Of a stretch of DNA of 64,000 nucleotides, positions 1-8,995 are shown piece after piece. The position numbers were made by a program, and so were the translations under genes. The stretch comes from an uncultured Campylobacter sp. (GTDB lineage: Bacteria > Campylobacterota > Campylobacteria > Campylobacterales > Campylobacteraceae): assembly GCA_937990735.1 (NCBI GenBank), contig CALKQT010000013.1:28772-92771 (forward strand), written 5' to 3'. Every line of letters starts with the position of its first letter. Position 1 is the stretch's first letter. A model generated the notes under the pieces. That model searched no databases. It saw nothing but the letters and a program-made list of their open reading frames with translations, and was not told the origin of the DNA.

Positions 1-421
1 TGGGCGGCGAAATTTAGCGAGTTGAAATTCCGAAATTTTGCCATTTCCAAACTGCGGGAATTTGAGCTCAAATTTAGAGTTCGCGAGAATTTTAAATTTT
101 ACGGCATAAAATTGTGAAGTGGAATTTTGAAATTCTATGCCGCAGGGTTTTAGAATTTAGGAATTCTACGAGCTGCAAATTTAGGCTAAATTTTAAAATT
201 TGTAGCGATAGAATTTTAAAATTTTACGCCCCGTGGCTCGACAGCGCTTCCGCTTCTTGATAAATCAATTGTTTAAATTTAATCGGTGCGGTTGGTTGCT
301 GCCGTAAAATTCTATACGCAGCAGTGGTTTTTTAAACGACACTGCGTCAAGGCGGCGATGATTTACTCACGCAAAATATGCCGCGCCAGTTGCAAAAACC
401 GTGCGGCGGGCAAGCGAGGAT
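1..421. other. Intergenic DNA downstream of hisG
   Basis: No convincing gene is seen here. The stretch is made of AT-rich words (repeats of AATTTTAAAATTT-like sequence separated by short GC-rich segments) typical of the intergenic DNA elsewhere in this window. The short open frame on the plus strand at 286-504 overlaps hisG on the other strand, lacks a convincing ribosome site and looks like chance. Confidence 0.6.
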
Positions 422-1033
422 TTAAGCGATCGTGCGGGCTAGTTTATCTCTTAAATTTAAAATTTCATCGCGCTTTAGCACGAAGCTGCTTTTGTTGGCG
501 ATGAGGTGCGCGGAGCTTTGCATTATGGTTTCTGCGGGCTGCAGCCCGTTTTGCTTCATCGTAGCGCCGGTTTCCACGACATCGACGATAGCGTCGGCAA
601 GCCCTATGAGCGGGGCTAGCTCGATCGAGCCGTAGAGTTTGATGATATTTACGGCGACCGCTTTTGAGGCGAAGTATTCGCGAGTGATGTTGGGCATTTT
701 CGTAGCGATTTTTAGGCTCGGAGCGCCGTAGTTTAGCCGGGTGCCCGCATGCACGCCCACGCAGACGCGGCATTTTCCTATTTTAAGATCGAGCAGCGTA
801 AGTACGTCGGGGCGGTGCTCCTCAAGCACGTCAAGCCCCACTACGCCGATATCCGCTGCACCGCCCATAACGTAAGTAGGGATATCTTGGTTGCGGACGT
901 AGAGGAATTTAAAATCGCCCTCTTGCATTATGAGTTTGCGATCCTCAAAGGCGAAATCGAGCCCGAAGATGGTTTTGAAAATTTTAAGCGTATCGTCGGC
1001 TATACGGCCTTTCGGTAGCGCTATGGTTATCAT
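422..1033 (-). CDS. hisG: ATP phosphoribosyltransferase, short form
   Basis: HisG joins ATP and PRPP to give phosphoribosyl-ATP, the first step of histidine synthesis in the cytoplasm. The 203-residue protein starts with the family signature MITIALPKGRI and carries the PRPP-binding segment near residues 150-165 (DVVETGATMKQNGL). It lacks the C-terminal regulatory domain of the about 290-residue long form. The short form normally works with the HisZ regulatory subunit, a family-level fact; hisZ is not in this window. The start codon overlaps the end of coaX by 4 nt, so the two are translationally coupled. It is the last gene of the minus-strand operon that begins near 3.5 kb. Confidence 0.95.
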   Translation of the reverse strand: MITIALPKGRIADDTLKIFKTIFGLDFAFEDRKLIMQEGDFKFLYVRNQDIPTYVMGGAADIGVVGLDVLEEHRPDVLTLLDLKIGKCRVCVGVHAGTRLNYGAPSLKIATKMPNITREYFASKAVAVNIIKLYGSIELAPLIGLADAIVDVVETGATMKQNGLQPAETIMQSSAHLIANKSSFVLKRDEILNLRDKLARTIA

Positions 1034-1650
1034 GCGAGCCCCTTTTTTGCGATCAGGCTTACCATTGATTTAAAGATCAGATCCTTTTCATAGATCGAGT
1101 TGCGAAAATACCGCATCAGATAGGCTCCGTCACCGCCAGTGAAGTAAATTTTATTATTGCCCGCGATGTTTTCGATCGTAAGCACGATCGGCTTTAAAAT
1201 CCCGTAGTTTACGGCACTTACGGTCTTTTGCGGCAGCGGATCCAGATCGATATTGGTTGAAAGCGTCACATCCAGCACCGGCGCGATGCTTGCGAACGAC
1301 TTTAAAAGCGTGCTAATGCCCGGCATTATAAATCCGCCTAGGTGCGAGCTTTTAAACATCAAATCCACGGTGATCGCGCTGCCAGCATCGACGACGACGC
1401 CGGTGTTTACGGCCGAGCACGCCGCTATTCGGTCGATCCCAAGCCCGCGGTAGGCGGTTTTTAGCTCAAAGTGCGGTGCCAGATCAACAAACAGAGGGTT
1501 TTTCAGCTTTTTTTTCACGCTATCATTGACGCTAATGAAAAAAATTCGCTCCTTCGGCTCGTACCGCATAAACTCCGCTATGGGCATGCTTTGCGTTACG
1601 CCGCCTTTATAAAATTTAACCCTGGAATTTCCTATGTCACACAAAAGCAT
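1030..1650 (-). CDS. coaX: Type III pantothenate kinase
   Basis: CoaX phosphorylates pantothenate, the first committed step of coenzyme A synthesis. The 206-residue protein has the ASKHA-fold phosphate loop at its N-terminus (LLCDIGNSRVKFYKGG) and the second nucleotide motif VVDAGSAITVDLM near residues 85-97, followed by GGFIMPG. It is shorter than the roughly 250-residue enzymes of other bacteria, which I recall is usual for Campylobacter and Helicobacter. It overlaps the preceding small gene by 14 nt and hisG by 4 nt. The same gene order around coaX is known from C. jejuni (Cj0394c-Cj0397c), which supports the call. Confidence 0.93.
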   Translation of the reverse strand: MLLCDIGNSRVKFYKGGVTQSMPIAEFMRYEPKERIFFISVNDSVKKKLKNPLFVDLAPHFELKTAYRGLGIDRIAACSAVNTGVVVDAGSAITVDLMFKSSHLGGFIMPGISTLLKSFASIAPVLDVTLSTNIDLDPLPQKTVSAVNYGILKPIVLTIENIAGNNKIYFTGGDGAYLMRYFRNSIYEKDLIFKSMVSLIAKKGLA

Positions 1651-1972
1651 GGAGGCTAAATCCGTTTTCTTTTAAAAATTTCGCGCTTTTAGAGCACATC
1701 TGCGAGTTGTAAAACAGCGCGCGCTTTTTCACGACCTTGCCTAGGCTTGCGCTAATGTCGCTTGCGAGCGAGAGCAGAAATTCCGCGTCGCGCATTACAA
1801 AGCGAGATTTTGCGTCGCGCATAAACAAAAGGACGTTGTAGCTTTTTAGATCCACGCCGAAATACGCGCCGTATGATCGCGAGCGCGTGAAGCTAGCGAT
1901 ATCTAGCGTTTGGAATTTTTGAAGCAAAAGGCCTTCGCGAACGCAAAGTTTTGAAATTTTATCTAGCATCAA
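1637..1972 (-). CDS. Conserved hypothetical protein (Cj0395c position)
   Basis: This is a 111-residue soluble protein with no signal peptide or membrane segment and no motif that I recognise. It overlaps the BamB-like lipoprotein gene upstream by 14 nt and coaX downstream by 14 nt, so it is very probably translated as part of the operon. C. jejuni has a small unnamed gene at the same position (Cj0395c, from memory), which argues that it is real. The sequence contains a basic central part (FMRDAKSRFVMRDAEF) and a single Cys near residue 92. Its function is unknown. Confidence 0.75.
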   Translation of the reverse strand: MMLDKISKLCVREGLLLQKFQTLDIASFTRSRSYGAYFGVDLKSYNVLLFMRDAKSRFVMRDAEFLLSLASDISASLGKVVKKRALFYNSQMCSKSAKFLKENGFSLHAFV

Positions 1973-2972
1973 AATTTAAAATTTTATCGTCGTAGTAAAA
2001 GGACGTGCCCGCGATAAAGGACTTGTCCTCGACTTCGTCATCTAGCTCGTAGATCGCCTGGCCTTCTAAATTTTCATCGGTGCGGATCACGTAGCCGTTG
2101 CGCTCGATGATATACAGATAGCCGCCGCTAAGCAGTGCGCCGCTAAATTGCGCAAAGGTGAATTTGCGAGATTTGATCAAATTTAGCCCGCGATCTAATA
2201 GCTCGACTCTGCCGTCTTTTAAGAAAAGATAAATTCTATCGCCGCTAAAAATCACGTCTTTGATGTCTACGTTATGGTTTTTATTGCCCGTAGGACTTAC
2301 CAGCATTAGCCTAGTGGCAGTTACGGCATAAAGGTTATCGCCCTTGTTTTCTAAGGCGATAATGTTGTTAAAAAACGGCTGGTTGCTCACGACGAAATCG
2401 CGTGCCGAGCGCCCGCCTACGTTTTCTGCGATGCTGACTAGTCCGTCTAACGCAGGATAAGCGATAAGTTGGTTGATAAATAGCGGTGACGCCACGCGCG
2501 AATCGATTGCGAATGCATCGCCGACTTTATGATCGAGTACCACTGCGCCCGAGCTTAGCTTGATAAGCATAATCGAATCATCGCTCATCACTAAAGCCAA
2601 ATCATCGCCGCGTATATTTGCACTTAGCGCTTGTCTGCCGAGGGCTTTTTCAAATTTTACGACGCCTGTGCCACTAACTACTTTAAGCGTGCCATTGATG
2701 TCAGTTACGACGAAATTTCCGTCATATTCACCTAAAAATTTTTCACTTTTTAGGACTTTGAAATTTTTCACCAACCCGTTTTTAGAGATGACTTCGCCGT
2801 CTTTTAGCGTAGCACCATCTTTACTAACCGCTACGATTTCCGACGGCAGCGAGCCGTTAAATTTCATATCGCCTGTGATGTTTTCGTCGCTAGGTTCGAA
2901 ATATTGGCGCTTCGTCGAGCAGCCTAAAAATAAAAACGATAGTAAAAGCGTAAATATCAGCGTTTTTTTCAT
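1959..2972 (-). CDS. BamB-like beta-propeller lipoprotein
   Basis: The protein of 337 residues begins with a lipoprotein signal peptide ending in LFLGC, so Cys18 should be lipidated. The rest is a succession of short beta-strand segments with blade-like spacing (for example GEYDGNFVVTDINGTLKVV, SGDRIYLFLKDGRVELLD, GGYLYIIERNGYVIRTD), the pattern of a PQQ-type beta-propeller. The gene directly upstream encodes a single-pass TPR-like protein, and in gammaproteobacteria yfgM and bamB are neighbours in the same order. The inference is that this is the BamB subunit of the outer membrane protein assembly machine. C. jejuni Cj0396c at the same position is annotated only as a lipoprotein. The family assignment by context is stronger than by sequence. 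Confidence 0.7.
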   Translation of the reverse strand: MKKTLIFTLLLSFLFLGCSTKRQYFEPSDENITGDMKFNGSLPSEIVAVSKDGATLKDGEVISKNGLVKNFKVLKSEKFLGEYDGNFVVTDINGTLKVVSGTGVVKFEKALGRQALSANIRGDDLALVMSDDSIMLIKLSSGAVVLDHKVGDAFAIDSRVASPLFINQLIAYPALDGLVSIAENVGGRSARDFVVSNQPFFNNIIALENKGDNLYAVTATRLMLVSPTGNKNHNVDIKDVIFSGDRIYLFLKDGRVELLDRGLNLIKSRKFTFAQFSGALLSGGYLYIIERNGYVIRTDENLEGQAIYELDDEVEDKSFIAGTSFYYDDKILNFDAR

Positions 2973-3523
2973 TATTTATTGCCTCCATAGTGTTTCAAAG
3001 CAAGTGCGATTTGACGAACGGGCGAGTTGAGCGGAATTTTATCTAGCTCTGCGTGAGCTTGCTCGATTTTGCCCTCTTTTAGCAGGTCGTAGCCTTTGAG
3101 CAAAGAATCGTAATCGGCGAGTAACACTCCGCCTTGCTTGCCGTTTTGTAGATTTATTATCTCTTTTAGCATAACATCGATGCCTTGGGTATTTTCTAGC
3201 GCCGCTCGCTCGTCTGCAGAGCCGTTTTGCAAAATATAAAGAGCGTATAGATTTATATCTTTTTGCTTAAGCTCGGCTAGCTTAGCGTCGTCGCGCTTGT
3301 TAAGCAGCTCGTCATAGATCGCATTAGCACTTGCTATGCGGCGATCGCTTAGAAATTCATTTGCGTAATATCCGATAAACGCTACTATCAAAACCGCAGC
3401 TAAAAATATCAGCGGCTTTTTGTATTTTTTTACGAAAATTTCACTTTTTATGACGCTTTCTAGAAACTGCTCTTCTGTGCCGATCTCTTTTTTCACGCCT
3501 TCGATGTCGTCTTTTAAAGCCAA
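2972..3523 (-). CDS. YfgM-like membrane-anchored TPR protein
   Basis: This 183-residue protein has a charged N-terminal cytoplasmic tail (about residues 1-36), one membrane segment (LIFLAAVLIVAFIGYYANEF, about residues 38-57) and a helical periplasmic part containing TPR-like repeats (AIYDELLNKRDDAKLAELKQ and YDLLKEGKIEQAHAELDKI). That architecture matches YfgM, a periplasmic chaperone-network partner of the Sec translocon and BamB in E. coli. It is the first gene of the minus-strand operon; its stop codon overlaps the start of the lipoprotein gene by 1 nt. C. jejuni Cj0397c occupies this place. The YfgM name is an inference from topology and neighbourhood. Confidence 0.7.
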   Translation of the reverse strand: MALKDDIEGVKKEIGTEEQFLESVIKSEIFVKKYKKPLIFLAAVLIVAFIGYYANEFLSDRRIASANAIYDELLNKRDDAKLAELKQKDINLYALYILQNGSADERAALENTQGIDVMLKEIINLQNGKQGGVLLADYDSLLKGYDLLKEGKIEQAHAELDKIPLNSPVRQIALALKHYGGNK

Positions 3524-3555
3524 AATTTAGTCCTTTATTTGAGAAAATCGGCGTA

Positions 3556-3561
3556 ATTGTA
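3556..3561 (-). promoter_or_regulatory. Probable sigma-70 -10 box for the yfgM-like to hisG operon
   Basis: On the minus strand this reads TACAAT preceded by ATGC, 33 nt before the first start codon. The -35 region is not recognisable, as is usual in Campylobacter. It faces the gatC promoter in the 116-nt divergent gap. Confidence 0.5.
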
Positions 3562-3606
3562 GCATAAAAAATTTTAAATACCGCCTAAGATAAAGAATTT
3601 TTATGA

Positions 3607-3612
3607 TATAAT
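3607..3612 (+). promoter_or_regulatory. Probable sigma-70 -10 box for gatC
   Basis: TATAAT sits 28 nt upstream of the gatC ATG, with TATG just before it (TATGATATAAT). A good ribosome site, AAAGGAAAG, follows before the start. Confidence 0.65.
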
Positions 3613-3639
3613 GTCGCATTTATCAGAAAAAGGAAAGTT

Positions 3640-3927
3640 ATGATAATAGACGACGCCTTGCTAAGCAAGCTGGAAAGGCTATCTGCTCTTAAAATTCCAG
3701 ATGCTAAGCGAGAAGAATTTAAAGGTCAATTAAATAATATAGTAGATTTTGTAGAAATTTTAAATGAGCTAGATTTACAAAGCGGCGAGGTGGCTATCAC
3801 TACGCTAAAAGGCGGTACTCCGTTTCGCAAAGATATTCCGCGCAAAAGCGACGTCGCAGAAAGCGTTTTAAAGCATGCTCCGCAGTCCGAAGGCGGCTAC
3901 TTCGTAGTACCGAAAATCATCGATTGA
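3640..3927 (+). CDS. gatC: Aspartyl/glutamyl-tRNA amidotransferase subunit C
   Basis: GatC is the small subunit of GatCAB, which converts misacylated Glu-tRNA(Gln) and Asp-tRNA(Asn) to the correct amides. The 95-residue length and the N-terminal pattern of a first helix with L..L..L followed by NNIVDFVEILNELD are typical. The C-terminal part wraps between GatA and GatB in known structures. As in many epsilonproteobacteria, gatC stands apart from gatA and gatB. It leads the plus-strand group gatC-pilT-cvpA-fur-lysS-glyA, with 10 nt to pilT. Confidence 0.92.
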   Translation: MIIDDALLSKLERLSALKIPDAKREEFKGQLNNIVDFVEILNELDLQSGEVAITTLKGGTPFRKDIPRKSDVAESVLKHAPQSEGGYFVVPKIID

Positions 3928-3937
3928 AAGGAATTTT

Positions 3938-5020
3938 ATGGAAGAAGTTCAAAGAAATTTAGTAGATATCGAAACCCTACTAAAAACCGTCGTTTTTAAC
4001 AAAGCGAGCGACCTCCACTTAGTTTCGCGCTCGGCGCCTCAAATACGTATCGACGGAACATTACGCCCGCTTGCCATGGATCCGCTTAAGGGCACGGATA
4101 TCGAGTATATCTGCTACGCGCTCATTACCGATGCTCAAAAAAGTGCGCTCGAGGAAAATAAAGAGCTTGACTTTGCGATCGAGCTTCCTAATATCGGACG
4201 CTTCCGTGGTAACTACTACTACACTATGAACGGCGATTTAGCTGCTGCATTTCGTATTATTCCTATCGATATTCCTAGCCTGGACGATTTAAAAGCCCCT
4301 ACGATTTTTAAAGAGGTAGTCAAGCACGAAAAAGGCATGATTTTGGTTACCGGGCCTACTGGTAGCGGTAAATCAACTACTCTTGCCGCGATGCTAAACG
4401 AGATCAACGAAAAAGAACGCAAGCACATCATCACCGTTGAAGATCCGGTTGAGTTCGTCCATACCAATAAAAAAGCGCTTTTTTCTCACAGAAATATCGG
4501 CACTGATACCCATTCCTACGCTAATGCGTTAAAATTTGCCTTGCGTGAGGACCCGGATATTATTCTAGTTGGTGAGATGCGCGATAGAGAGACTATCTCG
4601 ATTGCCATTACCGCGGCTGAGACCGGCCACTTGGTATTTGGTACGCTACACACCAACTCCGCGATGCAAACGATCAACCGTATTATCGATAGCTTTGATG
4701 GCGGCGAGCAGCTCCAAGTACGAAATATGCTCTCCGTATCGCTTACTGCGGTCATTTCGCAATCGCTTTTGCCGAAGCTTGGCGGTGGACGTATCGCGAT
4801 CCATGAAATTTTGCTAAATAACAATGCCGTAGCAAATCTAATCCGCGAAAACAAGGTGCATCAAATTTACTCTCAAATGCAGCTAAATCAGCAATCTACC
4901 GGTATGATAACTCAAACTCAAGCGATGGTTAAAGCGATCCGTGCAAATCAAATTTCAAAAGACACGGCGTTTAGGTACTCGACTAACCTACAAGAGCTAA
5001 TAGGCGTGGTGGGTGCTTGA
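3938..5020 (+). CDS. pilT: PilT-type twitching ATPase
   Basis: A secretion ATPase of 360 residues of the PilT branch, which retracts type IV pili. Visible features are the N-terminal PAS-like domain (1-115), Walker A GPTGSGKST (139-147), the Asp box ITVEDPVEF (165-173), Walker B DIILVGEMRD (207-216), the His box (231-240) with GTLHTN, and the PilT-specific motif NAVANLIREN (297-306), the counterpart of AIRNLIRE. No pilin, pilB, pilC or prepilin peptidase gene lies in this window. The following cvpA gene overlaps its stop codon by 1 nt. C. jejuni lacks a gene here as I recall, so this is an extra gene relative to that genome. Confidence 0.9.
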   Translation: MEEVQRNLVDIETLLKTVVFNKASDLHLVSRSAPQIRIDGTLRPLAMDPLKGTDIEYICYALITDAQKSALEENKELDFAIELPNIGRFRGNYYYTMNGDLAAAFRIIPIDIPSLDDLKAPTIFKEVVKHEKGMILVTGPTGSGKSTTLAAMLNEINEKERKHIITVEDPVEFVHTNKKALFSHRNIGTDTHSYANALKFALREDPDIILVGEMRDRETISIAITAAETGHLVFGTLHTNSAMQTINRIIDSFDGGEQLQVRNMLSVSLTAVISQSLLPKLGGGRIAIHEILLNNNAVANLIRENKVHQIYSQMQLNQQSTGMITQTQAMVKAIRANQISKDTAFRYSTNLQELIGVVGA

Positions 5021-5697
5021 TGGAAGGTATTAATTGGTTCGACGTCGGCTGTTTGGTACTCGTAGTGCTCTTCGGACTACGCGGTATCACTAATGGCATC
5101 GTTAAAGAAATTTTTGGAATTTTGGGTCTCATCGGCGGTCTTTTTGCCGCGATGCGTTATAAAACTATGGCGGGCGAGTGGATTGCAGCAAAAATTCCAG
5201 CTTTACAGAATGCAAACGGCGTGCTTTCGGGCGATACGACGCAGGTTCTCATCGGCTTTATCGCTGTGCTTTTTGGGGTATGGATCTCGTGTCTGATTAT
5301 AGGCGAAATCATTTCAAAATTCTTTAAATGGAGCGGACTGGGCTTTGTCGATAAGATCGGCGGTTTCGTGTTTAGCGTAAGTAAAATTTTCTTGATTTTT
5401 GCCGTTATCGTTACGCTTGCAAGCGGTCCTATGTCGATGAATGAACAGACCAAAAGGTATTTTGAAAGCAGCAAAACTGCGCCGATTTTTTTAAAAATAG
5501 GAAATTGGATTTTAAATCTCAAAGATGATCCGAAGATCAAACAAAGCTTGGATTCCATCGGTTCTAAGATGGATGACAAGCTCTTAAAAGATCAGAATTC
5601 TACCGCCCGTATGAACTCGGATCAAAATCAAAGCACTGAACCTAGCGATTTTAACGCCAGTTCAGAAGTAAATTCTACAGAAAGGACGAAATTATGA
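5020..5697 (+). CDS. cvpA: CvpA family membrane protein
   Basis: The product has 225 residues and about four membrane segments in the first 140 residues (for example [20 protein letters not shown] and [20 protein letters not shown]), followed by a polar, Asn/Ser/Thr-rich tail of about 65 residues. This is the layout of CvpA (colicin V production) proteins, which are linked to envelope stress tolerance. The ATG at 5020 is chosen over an in-frame TTG one codon earlier, because ATG overlaps the pilT stop as TGATG. The end overlaps the fur start by 4 nt. C. jejuni Cj0399 is the positional counterpart. Confidence 0.85.
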   Translation: MEGINWFDVGCLVLVVLFGLRGITNGIVKEIFGILGLIGGLFAAMRYKTMAGEWIAAKIPALQNANGVLSGDTTQVLIGFIAVLFGVWISCLIIGEIISKFFKWSGLGFVDKIGGFVFSVSKIFLIFAVIVTLASGPMSMNEQTKRYFESSKTAPIFLKIGNWILNLKDDPKIKQSLDSIGSKMDDKLLKDQNSTARMNSDQNQSTEPSDFNASSEVNSTERTKL

Positions 5698-6161
5698 ATG
5701 CAAAAATCGAAAATTTAGAGTTTGACGCTCTAATTGTTGAGTTTAAAAAGGCACTTGCCGCTAGCGGTCTAAAATATACCAAGCAGCGCGAGGTTTTGCT
5801 CCGCACGCTTTATAACAATAACAAACACTTCACGCCCGAGGCGCTTCACAACGAGATCAAAGCGAAATTTCCGGAGCTAAACGTAGGCATAGCGACGGTG
5901 TATCGCACCTTAAATTTGCTTGAGGATTCGGGCATGGCGACGTCGATCTCATTCGGCGCACAGGGTAAGAAATTTGAGCTTGCGAACAAGCCTCACCACG
6001 ACCATTTAATCTGCAAAAGCTGCAACAAGATCATAGAATTTCAAGATGCTACTATCGAACGCAAGCAGCTTGCCGTCGCCAAAGAGCACGGTTTTACGCT
6101 TACGGGGCACATGATGCAGCTGTATGGAATTTGCCCTGAATGCGCGGCAAAAAGGAAGTAG
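5694..6161 (+). CDS. fur: Ferric uptake regulator
   Basis: Fur is an iron-sensing repressor that binds Fur boxes when loaded with Fe2+. The 155-residue protein has an N-terminal winged helix (about 10-95, with [14 protein letters not shown] and the recognition helix segment [17 protein letters not shown]), the metal-binding [10 protein letters not shown] near residue 100, and a second zinc pair CPEC near the end. ATGA overlap with cvpA and 1 nt spacing to lysS indicate one transcript. The placement between cvpA and lysS equals C. jejuni Cj0399-Cj0401, where fur is known to be transcribed from upstream genes. Confidence 0.95.
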   Translation: MNAKIENLEFDALIVEFKKALAASGLKYTKQREVLLRTLYNNNKHFTPEALHNEIKAKFPELNVGIATVYRTLNLLEDSGMATSISFGAQGKKFELANKPHHDHLICKSCNKIIEFQDATIERKQLAVAKEHGFTLTGHMMQLYGICPECAAKRK

Positions 6162-6162
6162 A

Positions 6163-7656
6163 TTGTTTGATAGCCAGTTAGAAATCCAAAGGATAGACAA
6201 GGCGTCGGAACTTCGGAATTTGGGGGCTAATCCCTATCCGCACTTTCTAAAAAAAGATATGAACATAGCCGAGTTTAAAGAAAAATTTGGCTTCATAAAA
6301 GATACCGAGGATAAAAAAGCGAGCGAGGAGGTAAGCCTTGCCGGAAGGTTAAAGCTAAAGCGCGTTGCGGGCAAATCCACCTTTGCAAACATAGAAGATC
6401 AAAGCGGCAATATTCAAATTTATTACTCACGCGACAGCATCGGCGAGGAGGATTACGCTAAATTTAAGAAAAATCTCGAAGTGGGCGATATAATTTTGGT
6501 GCGCGGATACGCCTTCGTCACGCAGACGGGCGAGTTTTCGATCCACGCTAGCAAAATAACGCTCGCGTCTAAGGCGATTTCTCCGCTTCCGGAGAAATTT
6601 CACGGCCTTGTCGATATCGAGATGCGCTACCGCCAAAGATACCTCGATATGATAATGAACCCCGAGATCCGCGAGGATTTTATCAAGCGCTCGATTATCG
6701 TTAGCGAGATCCGCAGCTTTTTTGAAAAGCACGGATTTTTAGAGGTCGAAACTCCGATGATGCACCCTATCGCGGGCGGCGCGAACGCTAAGCCTTTCAT
6801 CACTCATCACAACGCCCTTGACGTCGATCGCTACCTGCGTATCGCGCCGGAGCTCTATCTTAAGCGCCTCGTCGTAGGCGGCATGGAGGCAGTCTTTGAG
6901 ATCAATCGAAACTTCCGCAACGAGGGTATGGATCTGACGCACAATCCGGAATTTACCAGCATAGAATTCTACTGGGCGTGGCATGATTATAACGATGCGA
7001 TGAACCTAACCGAGGAGCTATTTAAAGCGCTGTTTAAGAGGCTCGGGCTGGGCGAAATTTTAACCTACGATGAGCGCGAGATCGATTTTTCAAAACCTTT
7101 TGCGCGCATAAAGTATCTCGACGCGCTTACGCAGATAGGCGGCATTGAGCCGCAGATCGTAAATGATCGCGAAAAGATCATCGCCAAACTCAAGGCCGAT
7201 AAATTTGAAGTCAATGAAAAGCTCGATCTCGGCCACCTACAGAGCGAACTTTTTGATAATTACGTAGAAGCCAAGCTCATAAATCCGACCTTCATCGTGG
7301 ATTTTCCGATCTCGATCAGCCCGCTTTCGCGCAGAAGCGACGAAGATCCGCAGATAGCCGAGAGATTTGAGCTCTACATCGCGGGCAAGGAGCTTGCAAA
7401 CGCCTTTAACGAGCTGAACGATCCGCTCGATCAATACGCTAGATTTAAGGCGCAAATCGACGCCAAAAACGCAGGCGACGACGAAGCGCACGAGATGGAT
7501 GAGGATTACGTCCGCGCGCTTAGCTATGCTATGCCGCCGACTACCGGCTGGGGGCTTGGTATCGACCGCTTGGCGATGATTTTACTGAATAAAAAGTCGA
7601 TCCGCGACGTGATTTTGTTCCCTGCGATGAGGCCGCTAAATTTAGAGAAGGAGTGA
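6163..7656 (+). CDS. lysS: Lysyl-tRNA synthetase, class II
   Basis: LysRS charges tRNA-Lys. The start chosen is TTG at 6163, giving a protein beginning [11 protein letters not shown]; this matches the usual N-terminus, has the ribosome site AAAGGAAG 4 nt upstream, and avoids the 38-nt overlap with fur that the upstream ATG at 6124 would need. The resulting 497-residue protein has the OB-fold anticodon domain (about 55-165), class II motif 1 ([18 protein letters not shown]), motif 2 ([15 protein letters not shown]) and motif 3 ([13 protein letters not shown]). It begins 1 nt after fur ends and overlaps the possible GTG of glyA. Confidence 0.95.
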   Translation: MFDSQLEIQRIDKASELRNLGANPYPHFLKKDMNIAEFKEKFGFIKDTEDKKASEEVSLAGRLKLKRVAGKSTFANIEDQSGNIQIYYSRDSIGEEDYAKFKKNLEVGDIILVRGYAFVTQTGEFSIHASKITLASKAISPLPEKFHGLVDIEMRYRQRYLDMIMNPEIREDFIKRSIIVSEIRSFFEKHGFLEVETPMMHPIAGGANAKPFITHHNALDVDRYLRIAPELYLKRLVVGGMEAVFEINRNFRNEGMDLTHNPEFTSIEFYWAWHDYNDAMNLTEELFKALFKRLGLGEILTYDEREIDFSKPFARIKYLDALTQIGGIEPQIVNDREKIIAKLKADKFEVNEKLDLGHLQSELFDNYVEAKLINPTFIVDFPISISPLSRRSDEDPQIAERFELYIAGKELANAFNELNDPLDQYARFKAQIDAKNAGDDEAHEMDEDYVRALSYAMPPTTGWGLGIDRLAMILLNKKSIRDVILFPAMRPLNLEKE

Positions 7657-7658
7657 AC

Positions 7659-8906
7659 GTGTCAAATTTAGAAAAATTCGATAATGAAATTTTTAGTTTA
7701 ACCAACAAAGAGCTTGCCCGCCAGTGCGATTATTTAGAGATGATCGCAAGCGAAAATTTCACCTATCCCGAGGTGATGGAGGCGATGGGCTCGGTGCTAA
7801 CGAACAAATACGCCGAGGGCTATCCCGGCAAGCGCTACTACGGCGGCTGCGAGTTCGTAGACGAGATCGAGCAGATCGCGATCGATCGCTGCAAAAAGCT
7901 CTTCGGCTGTGAGTTTGCAAACGTCCAGCCAAACAGCGGCAGCCAAGCCAATCAAGGCGTATATGCCGCATTTTTGAAACCTGGCGATAAAATTTTAGGC
8001 ATGGCGCTTAGCCACGGCGGGCATTTGACGCACGGCGCGAAGGTCTCAAGCAGCGGAAAGATGTATGAGAGCTTCGAATACGGCGTAGAGCTTGACGGCC
8101 GCATAAATTATGATAAGGTGCTTGAGATCGCTCAGATCGTAAAGCCGAAGATGATCGTTTGCGGTGCGAGTGCCTATACGCGCGAGATAGATTTTGCTAA
8201 ATTTAGACAGATCGCTGATAGCGTGGGCGCGTTTCTTTTCGCCGACGTAGCACATGTTGCAGGGCTTGTCGTCGCGGGCGAACATACTAATCCGTTTCCG
8301 CACTGCCACGTCGTAAGCTCGACCACGCATAAAACGCTTCGCGGTCCGCGCGGCGGCATCATAATGACCAACGACGAGGAATTTGCTAAAAGGATCAACT
8401 CGGCGATCTTCCCGGGCATCCAGGGCGGTCCGCTAATGCACGTCATCGCTGCTAAGGCGGTCGGCTTTAAACACAATCTAAGCCCAGAGTGGAAGGTCTA
8501 TGCCAAGCAGGTCAAGGAAAACGCCAGAGTTTTGGGCGAGACGCTGGTTAAGCGCGGCTTTGATCTCGTTAGCGGCGGCACCGATAACCATCTGATTTTG
8601 ATGAGCTTTTTAAATAGAGATTTTAGCGGCAAGGACGCTAGCGCTGCGCTTGAAAATGCAGGCATCACGACGAATAAAAATACCGTACCGGGCGAGACGC
8701 GCAGCCCGTTCGTCACCAGCGGCATTCGCGTCGGCAGCCCCGCACTTACCGCGCGAGGGATGAAGGAGAAAGAATTTGAGTTTATCGGAAATAAAATCGC
8801 CGACGTGCTAAGCGATATCTCAAATTCTAAGCTTCAGGCGCAGGTCAAAGAGGAAGTGCGGGATTTGGCGCACCGCTTTATCATCTACGACCGCGCGATG
8901 TATTAA
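7659..8906 (+). CDS. glyA: Serine hydroxymethyltransferase
   Basis: GlyA interconverts serine and glycine and charges tetrahydrofolate with a one-carbon unit. The PLP lysine is in the motif [23 protein letters not shown] and the Gly-rich C-terminal motif are also present. Of two GTG codons, 7653 and 7659, the second is preferred: the ribosome site GAAGGAG at 7646-7652 lies 6 nt before it but abuts the first. This gives 415 residues (MSNLEKFD...). The neighbours lysS and the SPOR gene are the same as in C. jejuni. Confidence 0.95.
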   Translation: MSNLEKFDNEIFSLTNKELARQCDYLEMIASENFTYPEVMEAMGSVLTNKYAEGYPGKRYYGGCEFVDEIEQIAIDRCKKLFGCEFANVQPNSGSQANQGVYAAFLKPGDKILGMALSHGGHLTHGAKVSSSGKMYESFEYGVELDGRINYDKVLEIAQIVKPKMIVCGASAYTREIDFAKFRQIADSVGAFLFADVAHVAGLVVAGEHTNPFPHCHVVSSTTHKTLRGPRGGIIMTNDEEFAKRINSAIFPGIQGGPLMHVIAAKAVGFKHNLSPEWKVYAKQVKENARVLGETLVKRGFDLVSGGTDNHLILMSFLNRDFSGKDASAALENAGITTNKNTVPGETRSPFVTSGIRVGSPALTARGMKEKEFEFIGNKIADVLSDISNSKLQAQVKEEVRDLAHRFIIYDRAMY

Positions 8907-8914
8907 ATTTAATA

Positions 8915-8938
8915 AATTCGGGTAAGCTTACCCGAATT
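8915..8938. terminator. Perfect 24-bp palindrome after glyA
   Basis: A self-complementary sequence centred on AAGCTT with arms AATTCGGGTA / TACCCGAATT lies 8 nt after the glyA stop. As RNA it would form a 10-bp stem with a 4-nt loop. The run of T residues after it is poor, so it may be a weak terminator or processing hairpin. Its right arm shares three bases with the next inverted repeat. Confidence 0.5.
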
Positions 8939-8982
8939 ATCTATTTTAAGAATTTACGCGATGAAATTTTAAAATAGATAAT
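8936..8982. repeat. 14-bp inverted repeat just before the SPOR gene
   Basis: The arms at 8936-8949 (ATTATCTATTTTAA) and 8969-8982 (TTAAAATAGATAAT) are perfect complements with a 19-nt loop. The right arm ends 4 nt before the GGAG ribosome site of the gene starting at 8996. It could be an operator or a leader hairpin. With the preceding palindrome it forms two back-to-back structures in an 89-nt gap. Confidence 0.5.
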
Positions 8983-8995
8983 CTTAGGAGATAGC

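Noticed and set aside
422..1033. hisG as a truncated gene
   Set aside because: The 203-residue length is the normal short form that pairs with HisZ.
6124..6162. Upstream ATG start for lysS
   Set aside because: It would overlap fur by 38 nt; the TTG at 6163 has a ribosome site and gives the family N-terminus.
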